Positions 1 through 24,700 of a stretch of 64,000 nt of DNA are shown piece by piece (position 1 is the first letter of the stretch; every line of letters begins with the position of its first letter). Source of the DNA: Lota lota (Eukaryota; Chordata; Actinopteri; Gadiformes; Lotidae). Under the pieces are notes generated by a model. That model was given only the letters and a program-made list of their open reading frames with translations. It searched no databases and was not told the origin of the DNA. Where the stretch lies: contig JACYXH010000314.1 of NCBI GenBank assembly GCA_026745465.1, positions 762,501-826,500 of the forward strand, given 5' to 3'. The position numbers and the translations under genes are program-made.

Positions 1-930
1 CGGAGAAAAGTCGTATCAGCCGTGTTCACACATATCGGAGATACTCCGGATACTTAGGCGAGGGTGTAAGAACTAGGTGAACCACAGGGGGAAAAAAAAG
101 GACTCAAAAACACGACTCGGAGGTAACAGTCTGGATAGTAAGAATGGTCTTTACTAAGAAACAAGGTACACGGGTAATCAGTTGGAGATCAGGCAAACAA
201 TCCGGTAGGGAGAAGGCAAAGGCGTAGTCAGGAATAACAGGCAGGAATAAATCGCTAGGAGTAATGCAGGACCGTTTGACACAGAGGAACAAAGACGAAC
301 TGGCACAGAGGAAGGGAAACACGCAGACTAAATACACTAGAAGGGGAATGTTAATGAGGGACAGGTGAAAACAATCAAGGTGAGTGGGAACAATCAGAAG
401 CAGGAAACACAAGGACAGAGAGTGAAGTCTTCAATGAAGGGGGTGGGATGTGACAGAGGGGTGGCATCTGGGTAGAGCGTGTAGGACGCAGGACATGACA
501 CAAAATGTATGCAGCGGTAGCCGCAGTGTTTTGTTTGCAGCACATTGAAGATCGCAAGCGAGGCTTCCAACTCCGTAATGCTGACTCTTTTTGCGGTGAT
601 ATCAATACTGCATTTATTTAGACGTATCCGCATATCAACAGAAGAGTAGAAAGCAGAAAGAAGTTGGAACTCAAAATACAGGCGAGAAGAGAAAAGTACG
701 GAGCAGCTACACTCCGTGCTCCCGGTTTCGCGCTAGTCGCATGATAGAAACGTCAGCAACACGCCCACTCGCTCGTTGTGAATTCTCCGGCTCTCCGATC
801 CTCCAGACTTTACACTAGGGGCCTGGCCGGGTAATCTCCGGAGGGGCGGATTCTGACATTTGCGTTCACACCCCTCCGGGTATAATCCGGAGAATGTCCG
901 GTTTACCGTGTATGTGTGAAAGGGCTACTA
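1..930. repeat. Foldback (long inverted repeat) element, left end possibly cut by the window
   Basis: The left ~75 bases and the stretch at about 862-925 are imperfect reverse complements. Both contain TTCACACAT and a CTCCGGAT-like core, read in opposite directions. This fits a non-autonomous DNA element with long terminal inverted repeats. The interior carries an LTR-like fragment (separate entry). No transposase is visible and I cannot name the family. The outer left end may lie before base 1. Confidence 0.45.
80..455 (-). mobile_element. LTR retrotransposon fragment (solo-LTR-like), Gypsy type likely
   Basis: On the - strand this begins with TGTCACATCCC and runs through a C/T-rich stretch of a kind that recurs in teleost genomes as the LTR of Ty3/Gypsy elements. 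No gag, pol or internal domain is next to it, so it looks like a lone LTR or fragment. It sits between the arms of the foldback element at 1-930, suggesting insertion of one element into another. It is an old, broken fossil. The family call rests on resemblance recalled from other fish, not on a search. Confidence 0.4.
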
Positions 931-1413
931 GTAACATGTCCGGCTCATTGCCAATACGGTTGTGTTGTGCTTTTACGCTGAAAGCAATAACATTGCGGGG
1001 AGAGGCATGTTTACATTTTACATAAACGTTACCTCCGCTGATAAATGTGTTTGAATCAGCGACTGTTTATCTTAACCCATCAATGCCTTTCGGATGATTC
1101 GATAACAATATCAATACAGCTTATTTTGTTTTCAAACCAGTTCCTTTTTTTAAGAATGGTTGGAAACCGGACAGATTCCGAAATAAGTGAGCTCCTCTCA
1201 GTCCACAAGTTTTATAGCAGTTGGCATCCAAAGGTTTTGCATTACTGCCATCTGTTTCACTGTTTGACCCATCTATTCCGGCACTGCTATGGCATGTGTG
1301 AAAGGGTGCAATATGGAAAGGTTCCAGAACGTAGCTGCATGTGTGAATACTGAAAAGCACTTGCGGTTGCTGAAAGATTATCCCAGTAATTTACCGGGAA
1401 CAATGTGTGAAAG
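913..1413. repeat. Cluster of TGTGTGAA-motif repeats beside the foldback element
   Basis: The motif TGTGTGAAAGGG occurs at 913 and 1295. TGTGTGAA variants follow at about 1340 and 1404, often near CCGG or CCGGGAA. The reverse-complement form TTCACAC occurs at about 25 and 865. This suggests several tandem or nested copies of termini of one non-autonomous transposon family. No coding potential is seen. Confidence 0.4.
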
Positions 1414-3373
1414 CAGTTTAAAACATGAATTGGCCATGCAATGAACAGATAAATAAATCATTACTGTTTATTTTCTTATTGTCAATTCTAAACTATACTA
1501 TGAAATACTGCTGTAATCATATTCCGCAAGAATTTAATTTTATTGGTCATTCATTTTGAAAGAACAAGATTAGACAAAAGTAAACAACAAAGTAAATAAA
1601 ACAAAAAGGTAACAGGAAAATTCACATTTCTTCAAACTAGTTTAAGGGTTTTTCATCTCAAATCATTTTGTAATTTCTTTCTCTTGATTGATGGTCCAAC
1701 ATGGTAGTATAATTTTGATGTTATTCCTGGGAGGTTTATACTCCATGTACTTATAACTGTTGTTGTCAATCCTTCTTCAGGCACCTATTTGGTTTCTGAA
1801 CAGTGTCATTGCTGAGTCATGTTGCTGCAGCAGGAAATGAAACAAAGGCAGAGACATATTTATTGAAAGGTGGAGTTGCTGCAGACTTGTAGTAATACTA
1901 GTAACGCTCCCATTTCATGTCCTCTACATCTCACTGATCATTCATCCATCCATCTTCCTCCATCAAGGTCGAGATGGTAACAGGGCAATCAGGGCAGGCC
2001 AAATGTCTCTTTCAATGGCAACTCCAGGATCCCTTGTAATGACTTGGTTTTGTGTCATTTTATGTCATTTATTTGGTCACTTTTGGTCCAGAAACCAAGA
2101 ATAAAGGAAAGAAAATGGAGCATGAGCTGTCCTTTGCCTTTGCCAACAAAGTAAAAAAAACAAAAAAAAAAACAGGGGTTGATCCCAATGTAACAGAGCT
2201 CCTCCGATTGGCTGAATACACTTGGCGATATTGCCATGTCATGGTAATATCAGTGTCTTGGACAAGAGTTAACAAGATTATTTTTTTTGCTGTGGCAAAC
2301 GTCTGATTAATGGTGCTTGGTGTTGCAGATCTCCATTGTAGACCTTTTGTCTTGTTTTGATAAATGGCCTCAAGCCATTTTGCTGCACAGGCAAATATTA
2401 TTTAATGAGACTTAACTAGTTGTTCTGGTTTTGATAGCATCTTCAAAGCAGACCAGAACATGGTAACCCTTGTGGGACCAAGCTGGATTTTATGTCTATC
2501 TAAGTCAGCAGTGCTGGAAATGATAAATCCCAGCTAACTGTTAACTAACTCTGGGTGTGAATAACATCAGGTTAATCTTGCAGAGCCAGCCTTTCAATAA
2601 TAGAAGTCTGGGCGACAGCTTTGATTAACTGTGTCAAGAACCGCATAATTATCAACAAGCATGATCAATAACAGGCCGTACGCTTGGAATAGTAGTTCTA
2701 GAAAAACAATTGCTAAGCACTCTATAAAAAAAGGATATACCAGTTTACTGAATAAACCCATGGATGTAAATATTACAATGAACTTCACCTGTGTGACGCT
2801 TGAGCTACGTCTCCATTTATGTTAGTGACAATGTTGACAGCCAATGTCCAGGCCGAGTCACATAGTGACTTAGTGCAAATGAATGGAAGAGGCTGAGACT
2901 AACGTCAGGCTAACACCCACTCTTTCTGCTATCTGGATAGCTCGATCCTAGGTTAATGGAGATAAAGCATATCACAAAAAACTTGCTGCACTGCTGGAGT
3001 CACCATCATGGCTTAACCCAGGGTTTCAGTTGATATCCCCCACCACTACAGCCACAATGCCAGAACCACAGTGCATTGGTCAACTGTAACATCGCTAGAT
3101 AGCTGCAGAGAGCATTTGGGATCTGAGCAAGAGCACAGGACGTGGTGCTTGAAGAAATGACCATTCCTGTTCAGGCAGTTGTTGACAGTGGAAGACTGTT
3201 TAGTGTGAGGAAGGACAAGCCAAGGATTCCACTGGGAAGAGACGTTGCTACACCACTGCCGTTCATTTGTAGAACAGAGGGCAATTGGTGGGATAGCTCT
3301 TGAATCAGATCAATTAATATTATTGAGAAATGTAAGAGGATTGTGGTAGAATGCATTAATTAGCTTTAATTGC

Positions 3374-3830
3374 AGGGGCGTCAATTAGGTGTGGCAAGGT
3401 ATGGCAGCTGCCACACCTTGGCTTGGGTGGGTCTATGTTTCTGAGGTGCGCATCATATCAGATAATAGGAAATATGTTTTTTTTTGTATTAGGCTACGAT
3501 ACACGTTTTTCAGTTTCCATTTACACAAAAACAATTATTAATATTATATATTAATATAGAATTTAATTGGTTTAAGGGTGCTGTTGCAACACCCATTTGT
3601 CAGGAAACGATATATGACTGCTAGTCGAATATCTTATCAACACTGAGATGAATGTCAATGGATCAACGCTTGGCCAGAGACATACAACAGGATATACAAC
3701 AGGCCAACAGGATAATAAAAAAAGGCTGTATTTTGAAACACTTAACCGCTTCATTTTCGAGTTAAACCAGCATTTCACAAAGAATGAGGAACTGATGGAT
3801 CTAGTCCAGGTATTTGTCAATTACTCTTCC
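3374..3830 (+). mobile_element. hAT DNA transposon relic (5' end plus transposase fragment)
   Basis: CAGGGGCGTC at 3374 matches the usual terminal repeat start of hAT elements. It is followed by a subterminal inverted repeat, AGGTGTGGCA at 3387-3396 against TGCCACACCT at 3409-3418. From 3648 an open frame of about 55 residues includes KKRLYFETLNRFIFELNQHF and then NEELMDLV. This resembles the region of teleost ZMYM1-like hAT transposases just before the dimerisation domain. The rest of the transposase and the 3' terminal repeat were not found, so this is a deleted, inactive copy. Confidence 0.45.
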
Positions 3831-5124
3831 CCCCCATTAAATGAATGTGTACAGGAGCCAACCTTTTGTAAAAGTGCTGGAAAAACCCATTGACATTGCA
3901 TGAAGCCCAGTGCCAAACAGCAAAAACAAAAAGAAGTGATCACATTATTCCAAATTACTGCCAAATTCCCACTGCTCACAGCGAAAGGTTATGCAAGGTT
4001 ATGCATGTGCTGTATCTGTGTGTTTAAGGTGTGATTACTAAACACACAGCCTGGTGTGGTTCTAGACTTTATTCTATTTGCTTTGTCATCTGTCCACAAG
4101 GTTCTGGATGTGTTTTTGCCAAATAAACAATAAACAAACGGTAGACTGTTTGGTTTTACTAAACCTCTTATCATGACTAAAGTAATCATATATGTAAGGT
4201 AATTTTAATGATTTACTCTTGAGGGACTTTATTTGATATTGTCTCATGATGTCAGAGTTCACGTTGTTCTCAGACGCTGTGTCAAATAATCCCCATGTGC
4301 TGTCTGTGGTCTATAAAACATACATGCATGCCTGTTTTTGAGAAAAAATGCCAAGATGGAGTAGTGGAAATCACCTCTTAAAGGATATCTGCTAGCCTCA
4401 GAGAGCAAATCAAGAGCCAACCCCAGTCAGCAGGGATGTAGATAACTGGATTGGTGTTTGCAGCATCAAAAGGGCACAGAATGTATTAAGTCTGTGTGGA
4501 AGGGAGACATCCAGTGCAATTTGATCACAGTCAGAGAAGTATTTTCCTAGCTGATTCCTAGCTAAGTCCTACCTTTGAGTTCGCTTCTATGCTGTGCGTA
4601 TGTTAACCTTTTTTATAGAAAGTGTCTCCTGTATATATACATGCAACTTGGTGAGCAATAATTCCCACCCCCCAGCTGCTTTGAAAAGGGCTTTACTATC
4701 TTATCTGTGGTTTTTGCTCTCTCTGACAGTTCCCAACTTCATTTAGTGTGCCCCCCCCCCCGCCCCTCCCCAAGCCCACTGGGCCAGCCCAGCGTTTGCA
4801 CGCAACGCGCCCTCTATCAATCAGAATGCTCAATGCTGCTGTCTTGTGGGAAATAAAACGAACCGTATGTGGATTTTATCTCAACTGTAAATAATTCCTA
4901 CGGGTTGAAATGGTGAGCACATCGCCGTAACAGAAATTACTCCTTCCGACATCATCGTTTGGCTCCTGGGAATCATACATAATGAATATAGGGGGAGGAA
5001 GTTATGGAGTTAGGTGGAAAGAGCGCAGTTTCTACTCCACTTCAATATGTTACACTGTGTTGGGCTGAGGCAGGGGATTATGCATGCGGACAATGTCACG
5101 TTTACAGAAGACCCAATCCACATG

Positions 5125-5415
<291 letters not shown>

Positions 5416-6209
5416 CTTGTTTCTCTGTGGCAGAAGCATTGTTCTTTTTTTGTATGCGCTCCACTCACATTCATTCCACTCCAGAATGTACAGCTTCTCT
5501 ATGGGTGGACTTGTTGGGGAAGTTAGGTGGGGGATGAGCATGTGCGCCTGACAGACTAATATCCCCTCAACACTTTTGAGCCCGAAAGGGTCAATTGTGT
5601 TCAATCATTTCCGCCTGGTCAGCGTTGAATTTCAACGGGGAAAAAACTAAATTGACAAAGGAAGAATATTGAGGCAGCCCTGGTTAGATTTGCTTCTTGC
5701 TTTTTTAAACAAGCTAAAAAAAAAACTCTTAATGCACTGTTGAACATTTTCCAAAAGCACCTGTTCCTCGCTTTTGCTTTTGCCTGCTCTGCACTCTCTC
5801 CACAGTCCGCCTCGGCAGACTACATGTTCCAAACAGGGGGGCAGGTGGGCAGGCAGTAGATGGTTTTTAGTTGAATAGAGGGTATTTTTTTTGTTGCTCT
5901 TTATCATGGTGAATGCCAGAGCTCAGACTTATGGGAGGGCCTCGGAGCGTGAGGGAACTATTAGTCAGTGGAATGGCTGCCTCTGTCAGGGTACACTCCA
6001 CACAAAGAGACGCACAAATAGAGAGAATGTGCAGCGGTGGACGGAGCTCCGAGAGCACATTTGAGCTCTGTTGGATTTAATGGGCAGTTTGACTTTGGCA
6101 TGGCATCCTGAGTGTGTCAACAGAGAGAGAGAAACAGTTTTTGTAATCCTGATTAGATTTTGTGATTCCTTGTGAGGGTTATTATGATTGCATACTGTAG
6201 TTGTTTGTT

Positions 6210-6213
<4 letters not shown>

Positions 6214-6274
<61 letters not shown>
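6214..6274. repeat. (TG)n microsatellite
   Basis: An uninterrupted TG array of about 60 bases in noncoding DNA. Confidence 0.97.
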
Positions 6275-6277
<3 letters not shown>

Positions 6278-7497
6278 CATGCTGAATTTAATATGGCACA
6301 GGGTTAATGGCCGAATGCTGTTTGTGAGCCACATCATTGCAGTCCAGTAGGAATTGAGGAATGGAAGTCGTCAAATAGCGACAGCGACTTTTAATATATC
6401 GCTATTTGAGCATCCAGCAATGCAATGTGTGAGGACATAACTAGAGAGAGAGGCTTGCAAGATACCCACCTGCTTAAATGAACGACTTGGTGTGTGCACC
6501 TCAGGTTTTAGAGGGTATTTATATTGTTCTTGGAAATACATATAAAGTGTTTTCACCAAGACGTGGTGTGTGCGTCATAAGCCGTCATAAAACACAACAA
6601 ATCTGAGGGATTTTACTCAGACACAACAGCAGAATATTAGTAAAGTGACAAACCAAAACATTTACAAGACTGATTGAATGCCGGAGCAGTGGTGGTATAC
6701 ATATCATGAATGTTACATCGTAATGGCCAGGATACTTTGGTTTCTTGGTGTCTTGTGGCTGCCGTAAGGATCTCAATTCTACATTAGCGTGGAGTCTTTT
6801 CTCTGGTGCAGAGATGTATTGGTCTATTTACATTTTAACAGTGTGAGTACGAGAACAACATTTAATTTAGGACAAGAGCAACTTCATCACAGGTACAGGG
6901 CAAAAAGAGGTAGTAAAATAATCAAAGAAAACCTCATTCAGGTTTAGGTTCAAGCAGCAATTCATTTGCTCGCAAATTATCCAATAAAGAAAACGTTTTT
7001 CAATCAGACAATATTGACTCTTTACTTTCATGGAAGAGGGAATAATATTCCAAAAGATTAAACATAATCGCCGTCTATTGCTTTGTATTCATTTATTCAT
7101 TGGCCATATCTGATCGTAATTTTAGTTTTGTATCTCTGGAAAGGCCTTTAGAGAAGGCATCAAATTTGTTAGCTTAACAACCTGAACAAAAAGCTTCATC
7201 CTGCTTTTGCGAACATCAAACTTCTCAAAATAACAATATTCATATTTAATGAATGATGGAAAATGAGTTTTATGTCTTGCACCAGAGTCTTGTAACACTG
7301 TACATTATTAGTAACATTGTGTCTGTTCTCTGTCAGATATGTATGAGGTATATCTGTTGATGTGTATTGTATCTCAACTCACACAGATCACCAGTTAACT
7401 TAAGTCATCACAGTAAAAACCTTGTAATCAGTCATATATAATCATACATCAATGAGGGGTAAAATGTGTTTTACTTCTTCTTCTCTCCATCTCCCAG

Positions 7498-17603
<10,106 letters not shown>

Positions 17604-17667
17604 GCGCACCACCCGCACGCTCAGGGAACGAGGGGTGGCATCGTGTCAACCAAAGCCAAAACCACTC

Positions 17668-17796
17668 AATAAAAAATGAACTTTGAAGTCTTGAACAAGG
17701 GAGGCCAAGAAATTGATACGAAACCACATTCAGGACAGACAGACTTATTGTTTTTTTCAAAGAACTAAACAAACAAAAAAATGAAATTCGAATAAA
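17668..17796 (+). terminator. Candidate asic1 polyadenylation signals
   Basis: AATAAA occurs at 17668-17673, 65 bases after the stop codon, and again at 17791-17796. Either could define a short 3' UTR. Mammalian ASIC1 has a longer 3' UTR, so a further downstream site is possible. Confidence 0.4.
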
Positions 17797-18120
17797 AACT
17801 TCTTCTTTTTTTTCAAACAGAGGCTTGAAAGGGGGAGGACATAATTGCGACCTGACGTAGATATCTGTCACGTCTCCCCGAAAACGCAGAAGGAGACATT
17901 GTGTCGTTTGGCATCGCCCCGGGGAACGCCCGTCTGTGCGGATGTGAAATACTGCCGATCAGAGAGAAAAGCTCGTCAAAACACGGACAACCGTTTCCCA
18001 TGGCAGACGACGGGTAGTGTAGTGTACCGCCGCTCCACCACACACAACAGCTGATGAAGAGCCACATGCCTTTATATTCCCCTGTCTGTCGACAGCACCA
18101 CCACCACCTCCGACTCGTTA

Positions 18121-18146
18121 GGGGGAGGGGGGGGGGGGGGGGGGGG
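18121..18146. repeat. Poly-G run
   Basis: Twenty-six bases of G with a single A at 18126, downstream of asic1. It could form a G-quadruplex when single stranded. Confidence 0.95.
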
Positions 18147-18588
18147 TTATAAAAAATACAAAACAAAGCAAAACTGCTTATTCCATTGTACATGTAGCAA
18201 GATGTGTACCTGTGGCAATTGGAAGAAGAAGATCAACACACGACGACAACAAAACACGGCGGACACGGTGTAGTGGGTGGCGCTAAGTTCATGAATGTAT
18301 CTTTGTCCGCGAATACAAGGTTCAGATTGAAGCATGAAGGGGTGACTAACTGTCGACGTGTTTGGGAGGTTGTTTTTGTTTAGATTTGCAGTGGTGGTCG
18401 TAGACACATCCACCACCATTGAATTCAAAACATATGCTGGTGGATATTTCAGGTCTCATCTTGTAAATGCATGCTTGTATTTATCCTGTGCATGCATTTC
18501 ACTGTTTTATTATTTTTTATGTTTTTATAGATATAAATATATACATTTGCCAAATTTGCCTAAGTGGTCAACCGCAACAGGAAGATGG

Positions 18589-18741
<153 letters not shown>

Positions 18742-21700
18742 TGTGTGTATGCCTGTGCGCAAGCACATCTGTGTTCACGCACGCATAGTGTGTGCGTGTG
18801 TCTTGTGTAGTGATTAGTGAATCACGTAGCCACATGCTCTTTGGTTTTATAAGTCTATTTCAATCTAGTTTCTTCAATTCTCTGTTCAATGTTTGCCAGT
18901 GAGCCAGAAAACGTGTAAGTGTGTATGACTTCCTCTGCCCAACTGAATTTCCTGTTATCTCGGCTCCTGGGATAGGCTGAGATTGCCACGCTCACTGGAT
19001 TGGTCTATTCCTTGGAGTACTGTTGGCCTGTTAAAAGTTCTTTATCTGTGTGTTCTAGTTGCAAACGTCTTATCAAAGCACAATACCGCCAATATGTAGA
19101 GGTAATGTAAAAGAAATGTACTCTTCTTATTGATATATTGTCATATTGTCAACATCATTATTTCTGTGTTGATCAGAACTCTTCGTTTTTTGTATTATTT
19201 TTTGCTTTTCTTTTTGCTTTTATACAAAAACAAATGTTATCTGATAATCAAATTTCCATTTTCCAGGTGATAGGCTATTCTATTTAGCTAGCGAAACATA
19301 AATATATAAAAATCAGTAATGGTATTAATGTTGATATTATCATTAACATTAATGTCAATGTTAATTTAAATGTACTGTATATACGTATCATTTTGCAAAT
19401 TGCTATTCTATGGAGATTTTATTCCTAAACCTTAATACACTATGAAAGATTTATTTGCCAGCTGCTGTATGATAGGTGAACAGTTGCAAAGACACTCTAT
19501 TTGTATTTTTCAAATGAAGATACTGTGCAAATGTTCATTTTTAATCACATGAAGTAGCTTTAAAAATGATTAAGAATGCTATAATTCATCCAGTACATTT
19601 TGCTTGTATGTTCCCCCAAGTGCAACCTTATCAAATAATTTCCCTTTAATTTAGTTTCTCTGTAACAATGTTGCTAATGGCTTTGGGGGTAGGAGGCTAA
19701 TCTTGTAATAAGTCAGATATTGCTTATCTTTACTTAAACTGGTTGCCTGAGGTGGAGATGAATAGCCTTGAGTCCCAACACTGGGCAAAACTCGTGTTGC
19801 GAGAGACACTGAAGCGCTGAAATATAATTACGCTTCCAATTGATGTGCGACAAGTGGATGGATGAGAAATATGTTGTGAAGCCTTTTATCAACCTTGGCT
19901 GTCAGAAACCTACATGGTGTTAAAGCCTTCTTAATGTTCCACAGAACATCTGCCACTACCAACTGGCCCAGTTTCAATGGGAAAGTAGCTAAGTAATGCA
20001 TCATGTTATGCATGCGCTCCGACGTAGGCCTACCCCTAAAAAGCCAGCTACGCCTCCACTAATGTGGCTTGAAACAGGTTCATGCTGGCTTGCTGCTCAC
20101 AGCCAGTTTGTTTGGGGTTATCCAAGGACAAGGAGGGAACTTCCATTTGTCCACGAAAACTTTTCTTTTAGCGGGAAATGAAACATCAACGTTTTACATC
20201 TGATGCGAGCACACATTCCCTTTCATTATTCAATATGTTAACCTCACGGTCACCATTCATTAATATGCTAGTATTAGGCAGTCCTGCAGGATAACTGCCG
20301 AGTCCTACACACATTTTACTCATATACATTTCTACGACATGATTCTATCAGTGATTAGCATTTTTTTTTCTCTGTAAAAGAATAAAAGATGATGCAGTTA
20401 ATTTCCTGTTGCCACTTATTGTGTCTTTGTCTGAGTCGCAGTCTGCTGCTTTGTGGATTGAATTAAAGATTGCACCACACAAGAGCTGCCTACCGAACAT
20501 AGACCCTTCGCCTAGAGATAAACACTTTATATATATTGTGTATATACGCATATATACTTTAGGACACCTGTCCTGTAATTGTGGAAAATGTGCTCCATTT
20601 TGTCCAATAACGCATCATAAGAACTGTCGACAATACAGTGTATTCACATTTTTTCTTTTTACAACTTTACTCTCCAGCTAGACATACAGTATATTATATA
20701 AATATGATAATTCTGATTGATAAGAATAAAGCAAGTATATAATCTTAGTTGTGTTGTCTCAATGGAAGACAAACGTCCACATTCAGTTTAAGATGAATGA
20801 TAACAGATTGCCACCCTCCCACTCCCACCCTTGCTGGAACGTGGCATCTAGCTCCATTTAGCTCGTGCTGCCACCTTCTGAGGAGCCACCCAGACCTGGC
20901 ACAAGAAGCTTTGCAGCGTCAACACTTTCTTGTGTTGGTCTCCACGAGGTCGTACAGCGCCCACAGGCGAGCGTCTGGCCCAATTTTATTGATGGCTCCC
21001 CTTTGGCACCTGGGTGGCCGTTAATGGATTCCTACCTTCTGTTGCTCAGATCCTTCTTGTTTCAAGGAAAGCCCAATTGTAGAATACCAGGAGACAGAAA
21101 TGGTGATAACTTGAGGGGCAGCACATTGAGAATGGATTTGTATTGTCGTCTGCAGTTTATTGCCAGTATAACACAGATTTCGATTCAAGGCATTGAAGGA
21201 TTAGAAATAGAGAGTTTTTGACCCTGACTTGTACAATGAGGTACAATAATAATGAAGGAAGGGAGCAAGCATCCTTATTGACTGAAATGGCCTCTCACCT
21301 TTCTGTTTCACACAGTGCCAATGTCAACTTTTTTTTTTTTTTGAGTTTCTATTCTGTCATTTAATGCTTCCTGGATTTGGTTTTGCCCTCCTGAACCCAA
21401 TCAAAATAGCCACCTTTCCCATGTACAATACAATATTTTTTATACTGTACATAAATATTTTTCTTATTTATTTGTTTATTTCTTTTCAGATATATAATGA
21501 ATTTTAATTAAAGACGAATGCCCAAGGCCCAATCATGACTTCTTATTTTAAAAGCTATTGGCACATGTTCAAACATCTCTCCGCCTCAAAGTCCATTTCT
21601 GTCCCAAGTCTAATACTGAAACTCCTTGAATGTATACCGGCAATAAACACACTTAATATTCTACTGCACGCTTGGTCTTGGTCTGGAGCACAATCTTATG

Positions 21701-24700
21701 CAACGGTACCCCCGATTTCCCTTTGGTTTTGTGCTCTCGTCATTCAAGACCCCAGGGGAATAAAGGAGTATGTCAGACTTTAAGTCATGCAGGCATTTCT
21801 AGGCACCCCACGAAGGTAAGTGTCAAACAAGAGAATGACACATATCCTCATGTGTCCTTGTGTATTTTTCATCCCTCGATGCAATGTCAAAGATTATTTT
21901 CTTCGGCCCTCTTTTTTAATGTATCCTGTCACGTCTCTCAATGCAATTTAAAAAGTCCAGCTATTCGTCAAGGATGAGGCTGAACCAGAAGATTCCTGTG
22001 GGCTTGACTCAGCAGCCCCTCTCATTAAGAGGATTAAACAATTGTCATGCAAACTGGTGTCTCTGGGAAGCTGTGTCAGATTTCATACTCCTGTCTCTCT
22101 CTGACAGTTGCCCCAATTGCTCCAGAGAACTTCACCATTCGCTTTATGATATCCAATCTGTCACACTTGTAGTTACAGATCAGCCCTAATTGACCAAGTG
22201 ATGTTTTACAGAGATGGGGGAAGACATCTGTCCAGAGAGTTTCATGAAGCATCCAGCAAATGAGATAGCACGAAAACAGACCAGTCACTGGTCTTTCTTT
22301 ATGTACACGTGACTGCACCTTGTCCGCACCTCGTCAGCACACACAGGTTATGTATTTTCACTGGTTCATTCTAACAAGGGTTTATTGACGGCTCATAATT
22401 TATTTTGTCAAACACTTAATGCAAAATGTTTGACTGGGCTTCTAACGTGAAACTGCTACTTCTTTAACCTTTGTTGAAGGTTTGTTGAATGTGTTTTTTT
22501 TTTATAAACACATAAATGTAGAACATAGTAGTAAGTAATTATTAAAAGAATAATACGCAATTTCCCACAACTAAGAAAGAATGTTTCACATAAACAGTTT
22601 TGATAGGCTTTCTCCACACTACACAAATACATTTTTTTAGTTAATCAATTAAACCATTACAAAACCATTACAACAATATCCTGGGGCCTCCAGGATATAG
22701 TTGTGACGAATTGCCTGCGTTGATTTTCTGCCTTATCCTTCAATGAATGGAAATCAACACTGCAACTTTTAGTATGTTCGTTCAATGTCAAACTATTCAG
22801 TGACTGAATAGTTTCTCTCAGTTCATTGACCTGAAGTTCACTCTCGCACAGAAAGTTGGAAAAATAAAGTTTTTATTTGACTCCAAATATTATCACTTTG
22901 TACATTAAGTGGAAATTTGAGGTATTCATCTGAAGGTTTTTAAGGTAACATTAGAGTATCTTCCACAGTGCTAAATCTCTTATATTTAGCATTTTTCCGG
23001 CCTTTTACTGTGACTGCAATTAAAGCATAAAATACTAGAGATACTGAAGGTAAGATGTGTAATTTGTTAGAAATGACATACCCACCTGTCAGGTATTAGT
23101 GAGTGAAAGGCTCTCTGAGAATATCTATTTTGATTGACTGCGCCCTCATGTCTCTGTAAAAGACCATTTTGGTTAAAAATGAGCTTCCAGCTCATTTCTA
23201 ACCGATTAGGGCATCTCTTTCCTGATTGGTTTGGGGAATCCATCTTGCCTGAATCCAACACTTCTTTTTAAAATCTATCTATCTCTCTTTACAACTCTGA
23301 AATCTTAACTACAGCACCTTTAATTGCCTCTATATTACAATTTATCACTGTAGAGATGGGCTGTGAAAAGAAACCTTTTAAACTGCACTGAGCTGCATAT
23401 ACCTACTGCATTTACACAAATAGATAACTTTATAGTATAAATAATGATAACAAGGGAACAGTTAGGTGAGACAAGACAATAAATGTATTCTAGGTATCCT
23501 TCTTAGGTCTAAACACTTTCCTATTTCGTCAAAACCATGTTGAGAGAATCCACTCAGAACTTACTTTAAAACGTATTTACAGCATTATATCACAACTGTG
23601 CTTCATGTTTCATGAAAGGATTCTTCATTTGAAATGTTCTTCATATATGTTCTATATTGTACATCTTATATGATGTATGTTATATGTAGTATTTGTCATT
23701 ATTTGATTTATGTCATGGGTATTGTGTTATATGTTATTGGTATTATGGTATATGTTATGTGCTATGTGTTGTGTGATATGTGTTATTTAGTGTATTAACA
23801 GTTGAACTGAATCCTTTCCGAAGGTGATGGTGACTTGACACACCCGAACTATCTGTCTTTTGTGAGGTAGTAAGGATTTACACCTCCAGCTATTGAGCAT
23901 GACAAACACATGTATGAATCACTTGAAACTGTGCAATGTGTGTGACTGTGTTGCATCTTACATACTGTTTTCTTTTCTGGTCTTTGTTTTCCATCATGGC
24001 CATTTCATTTAATATGGTTGCAATGAACATTCAAGGAAAATGACCTCTTTGTCACTTGCTAAACACTATTTGATAATTGCCTCAATCAGTATTACACGAC
24101 ATTACACATTAGGCCTACATTACATTACATTTCCTTTTTTCTGCATTTATTTTAGTTTTATAGTTTGCTTATAAGGGCTGACAGTCATTCATTTGCTGGG
24201 TACGCACATGCCAAAGGTAGTTGGCTGTGGATTGTGGCCTGACATAGGACAGCGAGACAGCTCTTTTACAATTGTAACTGATCATTCCCATGGCAACCAA
24301 ACTGCGACCTCATTCTCGCAACACTGTGATTCATGCGACTTAACTAATTGCTGTTCTATGAATCAATACATCCTTCAAATCATTCCACATCATAAAACCA
24401 ACAGGACTGTTTCTTTCACAAATTATCTCACAGAACATTATGAAGAAACAACAAAGCCATTATGAGAAGTACAGCTAGTAGGTACATAAGGTATACAAGA
24501 CAAACTGATCAGGGAATAAGAACTGTATGTCACAACAACAAAATCTGTTAACTGTATTTGTCAAGGTTGTAAGTCAAATGAATGTGATTGTGAAGGCACC
24601 TAGGCCTATATAGCCAGATGGGGTTTTAAAGGCTGAAGTATTGACAGAAACATAATACTTGCATTTAATACTTATTTTTCCTTTAGCATTTCTGTTTAGC

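Noticed and set aside
20797-21221. Pair of open frames between asic1 and smarcd1
   Set aside because: They overlap in different frames in GC-richer unique DNA, with no domain signature or consistent codon pattern.
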